Below, piece by piece: positions 1 to 7,453 of a stretch of 9,200 nt of DNA. The DNA comes from an uncultured Pseudomonadota bacterium. GTDB taxonomy: Bacteria; Pseudomonadota; Gammaproteobacteria; Burkholderiales; Methylophilaceae. The stretch is from contig CAINWC010000155.1 in the NCBI GenBank assembly GCA_903854305.1, forward strand, positions 1 through 9,200, in the 5' to 3' direction. The notes below the pieces were generated by a model. That model was not told where the DNA came from. It did not search any database and saw only the letters and a program-made list of their open reading frames with translations. Made by a program: the position numbers and the translations under genes. Within the stretch, counting starts at the first letter, position 1, and each line of letters begins with the position of its first letter.

Positions 1-522
1 CTTTTAATAATTAATGCTATAAGTAACTTTTCTCCATTTTTTCTTATACATGGTTATTCAGCTATGATTTATCAGAATAAAAGTGATGCTTTAAACAATC
101 TTTGGATTGTAATTGAGCAACTTACATCTTACTTATGGGATAACTACTTTCTTGTTTTACCTAAATCAAAATCCGATGAATTTAAAAATAAATTCAAATT
201 ACAAGAAAATATTACGGGGAAACTCTCCGATTCAATTTGGACTAAACATAGGTTATTGATGCTTTCCAACATTATTTCGGAAGATTGTTTTCTTGCATTA
301 ACTTCTGCAAGAAATAAACGAAATGATTTAGTACATGATGGTGTTATTCCTGATTATTCAGTTATTGAAGATCTTTGGAAAAACATGCATGAGTTATTTG
401 AAAAGGCTTCGGGTGTTGATTCAATAAGGATGCGCCAGCTAGTGCCTCTTAAAGCGCAAGATTTAGGATGTCAAGAAAATTACAATTTTGATGAGTGGGT
501 AGCACTCACTAATAACTTATGA
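1..522 (+). CDS. HEPN-like protein, 5' end beyond the window (partial)
   Basis: The frame is open without a stop from base 1, so the ATG at 64 is probably internal and the gene starts outside the window. From that ATG 152 residues are visible. A helical-looking stretch (residues 8-30, NNLWIVIEQL) is followed by RNKRNDLVHDG at about 83-93. This contains RNDLVH, which matches the RNxxxH active-site motif of HEPN domains (R86, N87, H91). HEPN proteins are helical and often act as RNases in toxin-antitoxin, anti-phage or RNA-processing systems; whether this one is active is inference. The coding sequence is clearly richer in A+T than the metal operon to the right, which suggests horizontal transfer. 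The stop overlaps a possible downstream ATG (ATGA at 519-522), and a strong terminator follows about 100 bp later. The missing N-terminus could hold another domain, so the specific family is not assigned. Confidence 0.7.
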   Translation, partial: LLIINAISNFSPFFLIHGYSAMIYQNKSDALNNLWIVIEQLTSYLWDNYFLVLPKSKSDEFKNKFKLQENITGKLSDSIWTKHRLLMLSNIISEDCFLALTSARNKRNDLVHDGVIPDYSVIEDLWKNMHELFEKASGVDSIRMRQLVPLKAQDLGCQENYNFDEWVALTNNL

Positions 523-626
523 GCAAGCGTAGTGTGTGCGAATTGATGTGTATTTGCACTCCGTTACCAATGCCTGATTTGCAAACCCTACAAAACCAGC
601 TCTCTAATAGTCGGCACAATAAATAA
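519..626 (+). CDS. Possible 35-residue ORF coupled to the HEPN-like gene
   Basis: An ATG at 519 overlaps the stop of the upstream gene as ATGA. It opens a 35-codon frame that ends with TAA at 624-626, inside the base of the terminator stem. The product begins MSKRSVCELM and ends NSRHNK. I do not recognise it. The ATGA overlap is the usual geometry for translational coupling, and stopping right at a terminator fits a last gene in a transcript. Against it, the ORF is very short and has no clear Shine-Dalgarno sequence. Base composition rises from AT-rich to near the local average around 525, so this could also be the leftover 3' end of an older gene displaced by the AT-rich insert. Confidence 0.25.
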   Translation: MSKRSVCELMCICTPLPMPDLQTLQNQLSNSRHNK

Positions 627-653
627 AGCCTAGTCATTTCTGACTAGGCTTTT
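625..653 (+). terminator. Strong intrinsic terminator, probably bidirectional
   Basis: A perfect 12-bp stem (AAAGCCTAGTCA at 625-636 paired with TGACTAGGCTTT at 641-652) has a TTTC loop and runs into TTTTGTTTT on the plus strand. It ends the plus-strand HEPN-like transcript. Read on the minus strand, the same stem is followed by TTTATTTATT, so it can also stop the convergent Tim44-domain gene. A second small hairpin (672-689, TAACCTT/AAGGTTA) covers the stop codon of that gene. Confidence 0.9.
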
Positions 654-676
654 TGTTTTGCTACGAACTGTTAACC

Positions 677-1507
677 TTACTGAAGGTTAGTTTGCTGAAT
701 ACCCGCTAACAACCATGCCGCATTCGCTTGTTGCAGATTTTTTTGAATATACCAGATTTCATCTACATTCTCAGGTGTGCCGCCATTTTCGCTTAACTGG
801 CCTGTAAAGCGCACGCTGGCGATTGTATAGTCGCCTTCATTTGCCACTTCCAACAACTCGGCGTTAATGGCGATGACTTCTGTTTTTTGCACGGTGTTGC
901 CGCGTTCTTGCATTTGCATTGAGATTTCAGCAAAGATTTCTGGTGTGGTGTATTCACGCACATCATTGATGTCTTTACTGTCATTGGCGGCTTGCAGGCG
1001 AATGAATGAAGATTTTGCGCTACGTAAAAAGCTTTCTACCGGAAAGTCTTGTGGAATATTTCCTGTGTTTGGTAGCGCTGCACCACTACCAAATCTAGGC
1101 TCACTCGCCGGTTGTGGTGAGCTATATGACGCACCGCCGCCTGCGTATTGCATGCTGTTTTGTTGTGAGTTTTTGAACTTTGAAATCAAAAACATGATAA
1201 CGCCTGCAGCAAGTAGCGCCATTAAAATAGAGCTCATACCACCGCCGAGGCCACCCATGCCGCCGCCAGCAAACATGGTAGCTAAACCTGCGCCTATTGC
1301 TAAGCCAGCTAATGGACCCATCCATTTATTTCCAGTTGAGGCAGGCGCCGGTGTGGGTGCAGCGGCGGGCGCTCTTTGTGCTTGCGTGGGCACAGGACGG
1401 CTTTTACCGATGCTGCTGCCACCGCCAAAGCGTTTAGCTTCAGCCACGGTAGATAGCAGGCTCATGCAAGTTAAGGCAACGATCAATAACATTAAAAACT
1501 TTTTCAT
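677..1507 (-). CDS. Tim44-domain protein, exported or membrane-anchored
   Basis: This 276-residue protein has a clear signal peptide (MKKFLMLLIVALTCM..., likely cut after AEA at 24). A conserved-looking RFGGGSSIGKSR follows, then a Pro/Ala-rich linker (38-58), a Gly-rich hydrophobic stretch (62-90), a transmembrane segment (about 92-110) and a C-terminal Tim44-like alpha/beta domain (about 155-275, ending IWYIQKNLQQ...WLLAGIQQ). This order is typical of the bacterial Tim44-like family, which is widespread in proteobacteria. Mitochondrial Tim44 tethers Hsp70 to the import pore; the role of the bacterial proteins is largely unknown, so no function is assigned. The start is supported by GAGGAA a few bases before the ATG. 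The gene is transcribed alone, with its own promoter upstream and a convergent terminator downstream. Confidence 0.85.
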   Translation of the reverse strand: MKKFLMLLIVALTCMSLLSTVAEAKRFGGGSSIGKSRPVPTQAQRAPAAAPTPAPASTGNKWMGPLAGLAIGAGLATMFAGGGMGGLGGGMSSILMALLAAGVIMFLISKFKNSQQNSMQYAGGGASYSSPQPASEPRFGSGAALPNTGNIPQDFPVESFLRSAKSSFIRLQAANDSKDINDVREYTTPEIFAEISMQMQERGNTVQKTEVIAINAELLEVANEGDYTIASVRFTGQLSENGGTPENVDEIWYIQKNLQQANAAWLLAGIQQTNLQ

Positions 1508-1567
1508 GTGTTCCTCGTTAAATCTAAAAGTAAATCTATCAATAAAATCTGTAAAAATTGTGGCCTA

Positions 1568-1593
1568 ATTATATCAGCACCGCTTAACTTCAA
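1568..1593 (-). promoter_or_regulatory. Extended -10 promoter of the Tim44-domain gene
   Basis: On the minus strand TGATATAAT gives a consensus -10 box (1568-1573) with the TG extension at 1575-1576. The nearest -35-like hexamer, TTGAAG (1588-1593), is only 14 bp away, too close for a standard promoter, so the extended -10 probably carries the activity. Transcription would start about 50 bp before the ATG at 1507. Confidence 0.55.
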
Positions 1594-1656
1594 TGGGGAC
1601 AATATACCCAATAAACAAGTCCTTAGAATGACGGTAGTTTAATCATTGAATACTCA

Positions 1657-2022
1657 CTAGCTCTCCAACATTGGCAGCAAAATACAGTGGATATCTGTGC
1701 TTCTAAATCTCGCTTTCAAGGTCGTCACCAGAGTTTTTAAATCGACGACGTTTGCGTGCATCATAAACTGCACGCGCTGCTGCCTTCCCGTGACTTGTTC
1801 TACGATACTTAGTTGTGCAGCACCATCACCATGCACAGTGCCGTGTCCGTTGACTTTACTGCTGGTAAACCCTGAAATTTCAGCTTGCTGCAGTAATACA
1901 TCAACCAACATTTCCTCTAAGGTTGGCGGCACTATTAGTATTAACAGACCTTGTGCGACTGGTTGTTGCGCCGTTGCATTTTGTAATACGTCATTTTGTA
2001 ACGTGGCATCTTGCGTCATCAT
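1657..2022 (-). CDS. DUF3240 PII-like protein of the metal efflux operon
   Basis: This 121-residue protein has a Gln/Asn-rich leader (1-22) followed by a core of about 95 residues (LLILIVPPTLEEMLVDVLL ... LKARFRSTDIHCILLPMLE). The core fits the DUF3240 family, a small ferredoxin-like fold related to PII/CutA proteins. Members are often the last gene of CzcCBA-type RND operons in beta- and gammaproteobacteria, as here, where the gene starts about 6 bp after the czcA stop. The role is not established; sensing metal or tuning the pump from the cytoplasm is inference. The segment VNGHGTVHGD supplies two histidines that could bind metal. The ribosome site AGGAG sits 3 bp before the first ATG and 6 bp before the second, so the second ATG (2019) may be the real start. 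No clear terminator follows. Confidence 0.75.
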   Translation of the reverse strand: MMTQDATLQNDVLQNATAQQPVAQGLLILIVPPTLEEMLVDVLLQQAEISGFTSSKVNGHGTVHGDGAAQLSIVEQVTGRQQRVQFMMHANVVDLKTLVTTLKARFRSTDIHCILLPMLES

Positions 2023-2028
2023 CCGCTC

Positions 2029-3039
2029 CTACTTAAAAAATCTACGATAAAAGATTGGTAGCAATACCAGCGTAAGCGCTGTTGAGCTGACCAAACCACC
2101 AATCACGACAATGGCGAGCGGCTTTTGAATCTCTGAACCAGGACCGGTGGCAAATAACAACGGAATCAAACCAAATGCGGCAATGCTCGCCGTCATTAAT
2201 ACTGGTCTTAACCTGCGCTTTGCGCCTTCCACCACGATGCTTAACTTATCCATGCCTTGCGCTTCCAGCAGATTAAAGTAGCTGACCATCACCACGCCAT
2301 TGAGTACGGCAATGCCAAGCAGCGCAATAAAGCCGACCGAGGCCGGCACAGACAGATATTCGCCTGAAATCCATAGGGCAAACACACCACCTATCATGGC
2401 AAACGGAATGTTGGACAAGATCAATAAAGCTTGCTTGATAGAGCCAAAAGTAGCGAACAATAGTAAGAAAATCAAACCGATTGCCACTGGCACCACAATG
2501 GCTAGACGTGCCGCTGCGCGCTGTTGATTTTCAAACTGGCCGCCCATTTTAATTGAGTAGCCTTCACCCAGCTTCACTTCAGCTTGCATGCGTTGTTTAG
2601 TTTCCTCTACAAAACTAACGAGATCACGGTTACGAATATTGGCGGTCACCACCACCATACGTACGCCGCGTTCTCTATCTACTTTTACCGGACCTTCAGC
2701 ACGTTCTATTTTGGCCACCGCAGAAAGTGGTACGTTGGTGCCGTTAGACAGCGTTAACAATAAGTTACCGAAGTCTGCTGGCGAAGCGCGCAAGTCTTGA
2801 CTGCCTCGAATCAGCACCGGCGTGCGTCTTTGACCTTCTTGTACCACACCCATTTGCTTGCCTTCTAACTGGGCATGCAATACGTTTTCGATCTCGGCGA
2901 TGCTTAAACCTAAACGCCCCGCAGCTACACGGTCTATTTTGATTTGCAGATATTGAACACCGCTATTTTGTGGCGTAATAAACATCTTGGCTGCCTTTGA
3001 TCGATTCCAAAATCTTGATAATTTGCTGGGCTTTGTCAT
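2029..3039 (-). CDS. czcA: CzcA C-terminal fragment (second frame)
   Basis: This is the downstream piece of the frameshifted pump. Family-like sequence starts at TPQNSGVQYLQIKIDR. It then gives the rest of the second porter domain (QFENQQRAAARL marks its end) and the last membrane helices (IVVPVAIGLIFLLLF, GFIALLGIAVLNGVV, RLRPVLMTASIAAFGLIPLLFATGPG), ending FYRRFFK. The first 20 or so residues after the ATG at 3039 are out-of-frame reading of the upstream piece. I see no ribosome site before that ATG, so separate translation is unlikely. The DUF3240 gene follows after about 6 bp. Confidence 0.75.
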   Translation of the reverse strand: MTKPSKLSRFWNRSKAAKMFITPQNSGVQYLQIKIDRVAAGRLGLSIAEIENVLHAQLEGKQMGVVQEGQRRTPVLIRGSQDLRASPADFGNLLLTLSNGTNVPLSAVAKIERAEGPVKVDRERGVRMVVVTANIRNRDLVSFVEETKQRMQAEVKLGEGYSIKMGGQFENQQRAAARLAIVVPVAIGLIFLLLFATFGSIKQALLILSNIPFAMIGGVFALWISGEYLSVPASVGFIALLGIAVLNGVVMVSYFNLLEAQGMDKLSIVVEGAKRRLRPVLMTASIAAFGLIPLLFATGPGSEIQKPLAIVVIGGLVSSTALTLVLLPIFYRRFFK

Positions 3040-5089
3040 TAAGCACCGTCAAATCTGAGCCGTAGATTTTAATCGCCAAATCACCGCGAACGCCTAAGAT
3101 CATCTCGTTCACACGCATGTCGATAGGCTGAGTGAAGCTATATGCCAAACCCGGCATTTCCGTCATGACTTTGCGTAGTTCGTCGATCAACTCCACCTTG
3201 GTTTTCATGCGCCATTCACTAGCCGGCTTCAAAATCAAAAAGTTATCGGTTTGATTCAAGCCCATTGGGTCTAACCCTAACTCATCTGACCCTACTCTGG
3301 AATAAACGCCTTTAACCTCAGGTACTTTGCTTAGAATTGCGCGCTGCACGTTCATGTCGGTGTTCATGCTTTGCTGCAAATTGATAGACGGCAGTTTTTC
3401 TACACCAATGATGAGGTCCCCTTCATCCATGGTTGGCATAAAAGTTTTGCCAATTTGCGTGTAAACAACGCCGGTAATCGCCAACATGACAAACGCGCCG
3501 ATGACGATGATTTTGGCATGATCCAAAGACCACTTGAGTATTGGCTCGTAAACACCTAACGCTTTTCTGACTAACCAAGGCTCTTCATGGCTGACTTCTT
3601 TAAGTAAGAATGAAGCCAGCACTGGAATCACAGTCAGTGATAAAAATAGCGAACCCGCCAATGCAAACATAATGGTGAGTGCTACTGGCGTAAACAGCTT
3701 ACCTTCTAATCCTTGCAAAGTAAGCAAGGGTAAAAACACCGTAATAATGATTAACACACCGGCGGTAACCGGCACGCTAACCTCACGCACAGCACGGTAA
3801 ATGATGTGCATTCTAGGCAACGAACCGGCTTTTTTGCTATCAGCGAGGTGCGACACTACGTTCTCGACCACCACCACAGCGGCATCGACTAGCATACCGA
3901 TAGCAATCGTCAAGCCACCCAAACTCATTAAATTGGCTGACAGACCAAAATGGCTCATCAGTAAAAATGTGAATAAGGCTGACAACGGCAGTATGAAAGC
4001 AATCGTAAGCGCAGCTCTAAAATTACCTAAAAACAATACCAGCAATATCAGCACTAAAACCACGGCTTCTAATAACGCCTTAGTCACAGTATGTACCGCA
4101 CGCTCGACCAAACTACCTCGATCATAAAACACATTAGTGGTCACGCCTTTTGGCAAGGTAGGGGCAATCTCGGCTAGTTTAGCTTTAACGCCATCAACCA
4201 CTTTTTGCGCATTAGCACCACGCAAACCCAGTACCAAACCTTCAACCACTTCGCCTTTGCCGTTACTTGTTACCGCGCCATAACGCGTAATAGAACCTAT
4301 GCGCACATCGGCAACATCGGCAATTTTGACTGACATACCCTGTTCAGTTCTTACGATAGTATTTTGTACGTCTTCTATGGTTTTAAAACCACCTTCAGCA
4401 CGTACTAATAACGAACCTTCACCATCGTTTAGCCTGCCAGCGCCACCGTTGCGATTATTGTTATCTAGCACTTGTTGCAGCGTGTCGATGGCTACGCCAC
4501 GCGCATACATACGGGCATTGTCTGGCACAATTTCAAAACTGCGGACGTAACCGCCTAAAGTATTGACATCAGCCACACCAGGCACGGTGCGTAGTTGCGG
4601 GCGTATCACCCAGTCGAGCAAGCTGCGTTTTTCTTGCAAGCTCAGTGTGTCGCTCTCAACCGTGAACATAAACATCTCGCCCAGCGGCGTAGTTAATGGC
4701 GCCATGCCGCCTGAAATATCGGTAGGTAAATTACCCCAAACCGCATTCAACCGCTCCGCCACTTGCTGACGCGCCCAATAAATATCGGTGCCATCAGCAA
4801 AATCTACGGTAATGTCAGTAAGTGCATACTTAGCCACTGAGCGAAGCCCTGCCTGATTTGGAATGCCTAGCATTTCGACTTCAATGGGCGCGGTAATACG
4901 CGCTTCTACTTCTTCTGGCGTCATGCCGGGCGCTTTAATAATGATTTTTACTTGCGTGGATGAAACGTCAGGAAACGCATCAATGGGTAATGATTTGTAT
5001 GCCAATGCGCCGGCCGCAGCCAAGCCCAGCGTGAGTATCAGCATCAACAATCGCTGCGTAAGGGCAAACTGGATAAGTTTAGCTAACAT
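2963..5089 (-). CDS. czcA: CzcA N-terminal fragment (first frame)
   Basis: This is the upstream piece of the frameshifted pump: 708 residues from MLAKLIQFAL to the premature TAG at 2963-2965. It holds membrane helices 1-6, the first periplasmic porter domain, the D402/E409 relay helix, a helix near 525-545 that starts the second half, and the beginning of the second porter domain (MPTMDEGDLIIG onwards). It matches the family up to GSQDVYY and then gains three out-of-frame residues. Without the second half it cannot form a working RND protomer. Confidence 0.8.
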   Translation of the reverse strand: MLAKLIQFALTQRLLMLILTLGLAAAGALAYKSLPIDAFPDVSSTQVKIIIKAPGMTPEEVEARITAPIEVEMLGIPNQAGLRSVAKYALTDITVDFADGTDIYWARQQVAERLNAVWGNLPTDISGGMAPLTTPLGEMFMFTVESDTLSLQEKRSLLDWVIRPQLRTVPGVADVNTLGGYVRSFEIVPDNARMYARGVAIDTLQQVLDNNNRNGGAGRLNDGEGSLLVRAEGGFKTIEDVQNTIVRTEQGMSVKIADVADVRIGSITRYGAVTSNGKGEVVEGLVLGLRGANAQKVVDGVKAKLAEIAPTLPKGVTTNVFYDRGSLVERAVHTVTKALLEAVVLVLILLVLFLGNFRAALTIAFILPLSALFTFLLMSHFGLSANLMSLGGLTIAIGMLVDAAVVVVENVVSHLADSKKAGSLPRMHIIYRAVREVSVPVTAGVLIIITVFLPLLTLQGLEGKLFTPVALTIMFALAGSLFLSLTVIPVLASFLLKEVSHEEPWLVRKALGVYEPILKWSLDHAKIIVIGAFVMLAITGVVYTQIGKTFMPTMDEGDLIIGVEKLPSINLQQSMNTDMNVQRAILSKVPEVKGVYSRVGSDELGLDPMGLNQTDNFLILKPASEWRMKTKVELIDELRKVMTEMPGLAYSFTQPIDMRVNEMILGVRGDLAIKIYGSDLTVLNDKAQQIIKILESIKGSQDVYYATK
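2977..2978 (-). other. Frameshift site in czcA (one extra base)
   Basis: On the minus strand the text is GATGTTTATTACGCCACAAAA. Removing one T of the TT pair gives GAT GTT TAT ACG CCA CAA, which reads DVYTPQ and joins GSQDV to NSGVQYLQ as in intact CzcA proteins. The run is only two T long, so it is not a classic slippery homopolymer. No programmed-frameshift signal is evident. Confidence 0.8.
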
Positions 5090-6177
5090 TATTCGCCACC
5101 TAAACCTAGCCAAGTACCCTTGATTGCCGAGATGCCAGAAACGGCAATACGCTCGTCACCTTTAAAGCCAGCATCCACTACAGCTTCATCGCCTTGCTCA
5201 AAAATCACTTTTACTTTTAAAGGATGAAAGCCAGTTTTAGTTTGAACAAACACCAAAGCCTCGGCGCCTTGTCGTGCAAGCGCAGATTTTGGCACGCTAA
5301 AATGTTGCGCTTGTGCACCAAGGCTGATTTCAGCCTCTACCATTTGACCTGGTGATAGCTTTTCAGAACCTTGCGTGATTTCCGCACGTAAATGCATGGT
5401 TTGATCAGCTTTGTTCACACTGCGTATCACTGCAATCAACTTGCCACTAGCTTGCAACTTAGGCACCTGCACGGGCATGCCTAGTTTTACAAAGGGTAAA
5501 CCCTCAAGTGGCGCGTGAATTTCCAGCCAAAGCGGATTTAATTTAGCGATTCGGTAAAGCGGCATCGCCATATCGACGCGCTGGCCTGTAGTCACCATTT
5601 GCGCTAACACTTGGCCATCAATCGGTGCAGTTAGCGTGATACCGCTATTCATGCCGGATGACGGGCTCATCTTGTTAATAGCGCCATCGCTCATGCCCGC
5701 AAGGCGTAGTGCCTGTTTGCGTTGCGCTAATGATGCACTGACTTCTTCATGCGCACTTTCTGTTTCCAGATAACGGCGTTGCGGAATAATACCGTCTTTA
5801 AACAGTTCAGCATCGCGCGCCAAACTTTTTGCAGCCAGCTTCTTTTGTGTCATGGCTTGCAGATAGTCGCGTTGCAAACCCAATAAATCGGTACTCGTTA
5901 AATGGGCAATTGGCTGGCCTTTTTTAACTTCTTGCCCTGCCGCGACAAACAACTGATCTAACAAGCCAGATTGCGGCGCACTCACCACGCGCTCCTGACC
6001 GATTGGCACCACAATTTCCGCGGGGAAACGACGGCTACTGAGCATGGTATTTTTGCCGATTGGCGTAACGGTGACGCCTAAGCTTTGTTGCTGTGTGGCG
6101 GTCATGACGACATCAGCCGCTTGTGCATGGCTAATGAATGACAAAAGTGCCGTGGTTGTGATTAAAAGATATTTCAT
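5089..6177 (-). CDS. czcB: CzcB-family periplasmic adaptor of the metal efflux pump
   Basis: This is a membrane-fusion (HlyD-type) adaptor linking the RND pump to the outer-membrane channel. The start at 6177 (MKYLLITTTA) is preferred over an in-frame ATG at 6219. It is preceded by AGGAG at good spacing and gives a clean signal peptide (cut after AQA at about residue 20); the longer form would put 14 residues ahead of the signal. The 362-residue product has the first half of the barrel-sandwich domain (about 64-94, SAPQSGLLDQLFVAAGQEV), a helical hairpin (about 98-160) and the second half (about 180-201, LTAPIDGQVLAQMVTTGQ). Beta-barrel and membrane-proximal domains follow to the C-terminus. 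There is no lipobox cysteine and no His-rich N-terminal metal domain like that of Cupriavidus CzcB. ATG overlaps the czcC stop as ATGA and the stop overlaps the czcA start as TAATG, so the three genes are translationally coupled. Confidence 0.9.
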   Translation of the reverse strand: MKYLLITTTALLSFISHAQAADVVMTATQQQSLGVTVTPIGKNTMLSSRRFPAEIVVPIGQERVVSAPQSGLLDQLFVAAGQEVKKGQPIAHLTSTDLLGLQRDYLQAMTQKKLAAKSLARDAELFKDGIIPQRRYLETESAHEEVSASLAQRKQALRLAGMSDGAINKMSPSSGMNSGITLTAPIDGQVLAQMVTTGQRVDMAMPLYRIAKLNPLWLEIHAPLEGLPFVKLGMPVQVPKLQASGKLIAVIRSVNKADQTMHLRAEITQGSEKLSPGQMVEAEISLGAQAQHFSVPKSALARQGAEALVFVQTKTGFHPLKVKVIFEQGDEAVVDAGFKGDERIAVSGISAIKGTWLGLGGE

Positions 6178-7430
6178 GGAAGTACTCCTACGGCTTGGTT
6201 GTAGCGGGCAATATCCCACTGCACTTGAATTTGACGGGTCGTAAAAGCACGTTCGGCTTCATACGTTTGCGCTTGAACACGCATCAGGCTCACGAGATCT
6301 GTTTCGCCTAATTGAAAAGCCTTTTGTGCGAGCTTGGCACTCTCTTTGGCGATTTCATATTGCTTGGTCACAATAAGCAACTCAGCACGGCTCACACTTA
6401 AGTTATGCTCAGCTTCATGCATCATCGTTTCAAGCGTATTTCTCAATGATTCCTGCTCGGTTTGCGCCGCGCCTACATGCATCTCAGCCGCAGCTTTAAT
6501 CGGTGCTGCACGCGTGTCACCACCAAAAGGAATGCGCACTTTTACGCCAACACTGTCATTAGACATGTTGTCGAAAGCGCCTTGTGATCGGCGCATATTA
6601 AGCAGCACTTGCAAATTCTCATGGCTTTCCACTTGCGCTAAGGCACGCTCGGTTTCGGCCAGACCCACTTTAGATTGCGCCTCTAGCCATATTGATGACT
6701 GGCTGTAATCTTCCAAAGAAGATTGCTTCTCTTCAAAACTGGCAGGCAATTCTCGCAAGCCTGTGAGCAAATAGTAACGATGCCGCGCATGCATTAACTC
6801 AGCCTCGGCACGCAACTGCTCTTTCTCCGCACGTAGCGTTTCTTGTTGAGCCAACATGGCATCAGTTTTAGCCATCTCGCCTGCTTGATAACGCTTTTCA
6901 ACATCATGCTGAAGTGTCTTAGCAAGTGTTAGTTTATTGGTTGCCAGCGCGTTGTTATTGTCATTAAAGGCAATATCCCATACAGCATCACGCAACATGC
7001 CCGCCACTTGCAGCCTTAAACTCTCACGGCTGGCTGCCACGTTAGATTGTGTCGCATCCGCCACTTTAAGACGATTGTTACGCTGATTAGGCAACCACAC
7101 CGGCAGCTCTAATTCTGCTTGCCATTCGCGCTCACCACGACCACTGCCCAAAGTATCATTCTGATGTAGCACATTAAGCGCTGGTGTTGATGGCAACATG
7201 GCATTAGCCACCATGCTTTTAGCACTCACCATATATTCGCGCGACTGTAACGTTGCCTGCATAGGATTACGCGCAATGGTTTTTTCTAACACATCATGAA
7301 ATTGCAGGCTTGGGTTCACCTTTAATTCATCAATGTGGTCAGCATCATGCTTCGCAGGCCCGGCAAACACTAAAGGTGCGGTCGATAGCAAAAGTGCTAT
7401 CACAAGCCAACGTTGGCTAAAAATACTCAT
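6174..7430 (-). CDS. czcC: CzcC-family outer-membrane channel (TolC-like)
   Basis: This is the outer-membrane factor of the tripartite metal efflux pump; a trimer forms the exit duct across the outer membrane and periplasm. The 418 residues begin with a signal peptide (MSIFSQRWLVIALLLSTAPLVFA, cut near 23). Two repeats typical of the OEP/TolC family follow (about 43-235 and 250-415), mostly long amphipathic helices such as LAKTLQHDVEKRYQAGEM and its counterpart KESAKLAQKAFQLGET. The paired motifs YQAGEM and FQLGET are the repeated turn before the second coil of each half. No lipobox cysteine is seen. The start is supported by AGGAGAG four bases before the ATG. It overlaps czcB by ATGA. A hairpin sits in the 64-bp gap to the upstream CzcI-like gene. 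Confidence 0.9.
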   Translation of the reverse strand: MSIFSQRWLVIALLLSTAPLVFAGPAKHDADHIDELKVNPSLQFHDVLEKTIARNPMQATLQSREYMVSAKSMVANAMLPSTPALNVLHQNDTLGSGRGEREWQAELELPVWLPNQRNNRLKVADATQSNVAASRESLRLQVAGMLRDAVWDIAFNDNNNALATNKLTLAKTLQHDVEKRYQAGEMAKTDAMLAQQETLRAEKEQLRAEAELMHARHRYYLLTGLRELPASFEEKQSSLEDYSQSSIWLEAQSKVGLAETERALAQVESHENLQVLLNMRRSQGAFDNMSNDSVGVKVRIPFGGDTRAAPIKAAAEMHVGAAQTEQESLRNTLETMMHEAEHNLSVSRAELLIVTKQYEIAKESAKLAQKAFQLGETDLVSLMRVQAQTYEAERAFTTRQIQVQWDIARYNQAVGVLP

Positions 7431-7453
7431 GAAACTCTCCTAAAATCAAAATA

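Larger units (their letters stand above)
2029..5089 (-). pseudogene. czcA: CzcA-family heavy-metal RND pump, broken by a one-base frameshift
   Basis: This is the inner-membrane proton/metal antiporter of the heavy-metal efflux RND family, coded in two overlapping frames. Dropping one base at 2977/2978 gives one protein of 1019 residues, close to the usual 1020-1050. The start is taken at 5089 (MLAKLIQFAL), where TAATG overlaps the czcB stop and AGGTGG lies just upstream; an in-frame ATG at 5113 lies inside czcB. Features seen: N-terminal membrane helix, PIDAFPDVS, first porter domain, then a proton-relay helix GMLVDAAVVVVEN with D402 and E409. The first acidic residue of the CzcA DFG motif is replaced (AIG), as in CusA. 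The second half has GFIALLGIAVLNGVV, typical of CzcA, and GSDELGLDPMGLNQTD. The metal is therefore uncertain: Co/Zn/Cd/Ni more likely than Cu/Ag. As read, the pump would lack its second porter and membrane halves. Confidence 0.85.

Noticed and set aside
523..620. tRNA 3' end or attachment site beside the AT-rich gene
   Set aside because: I found no T-arm or acceptor sequence and no direct repeat within the window. An att site cannot be supported without the other island end.
867..1568. Long 233-codon plus-strand ORF
   Set aside because: It is antisense to the Tim44-domain gene, whose signal peptide, promoter and ribosome site are clear. The plus-strand product is low-complexity Pro/Ala-rich sequence from the reverse of the Gly-rich region.
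5090..5113. Alternative upstream start of czcA (MARFRWRI...)
   Set aside because: It would overlap the czcB end more deeply and add eight residues before the usual MLAKLIQFAL start, which has TAATG coupling and AGGTGG upstream.
6178..6219. Alternative upstream start of czcB (MGYCPLQPS...)
   Set aside because: It puts 14 residues in front of the signal peptide, while the ATG at 6177 has a well-spaced AGGAG and an ATGA overlap with czcC.
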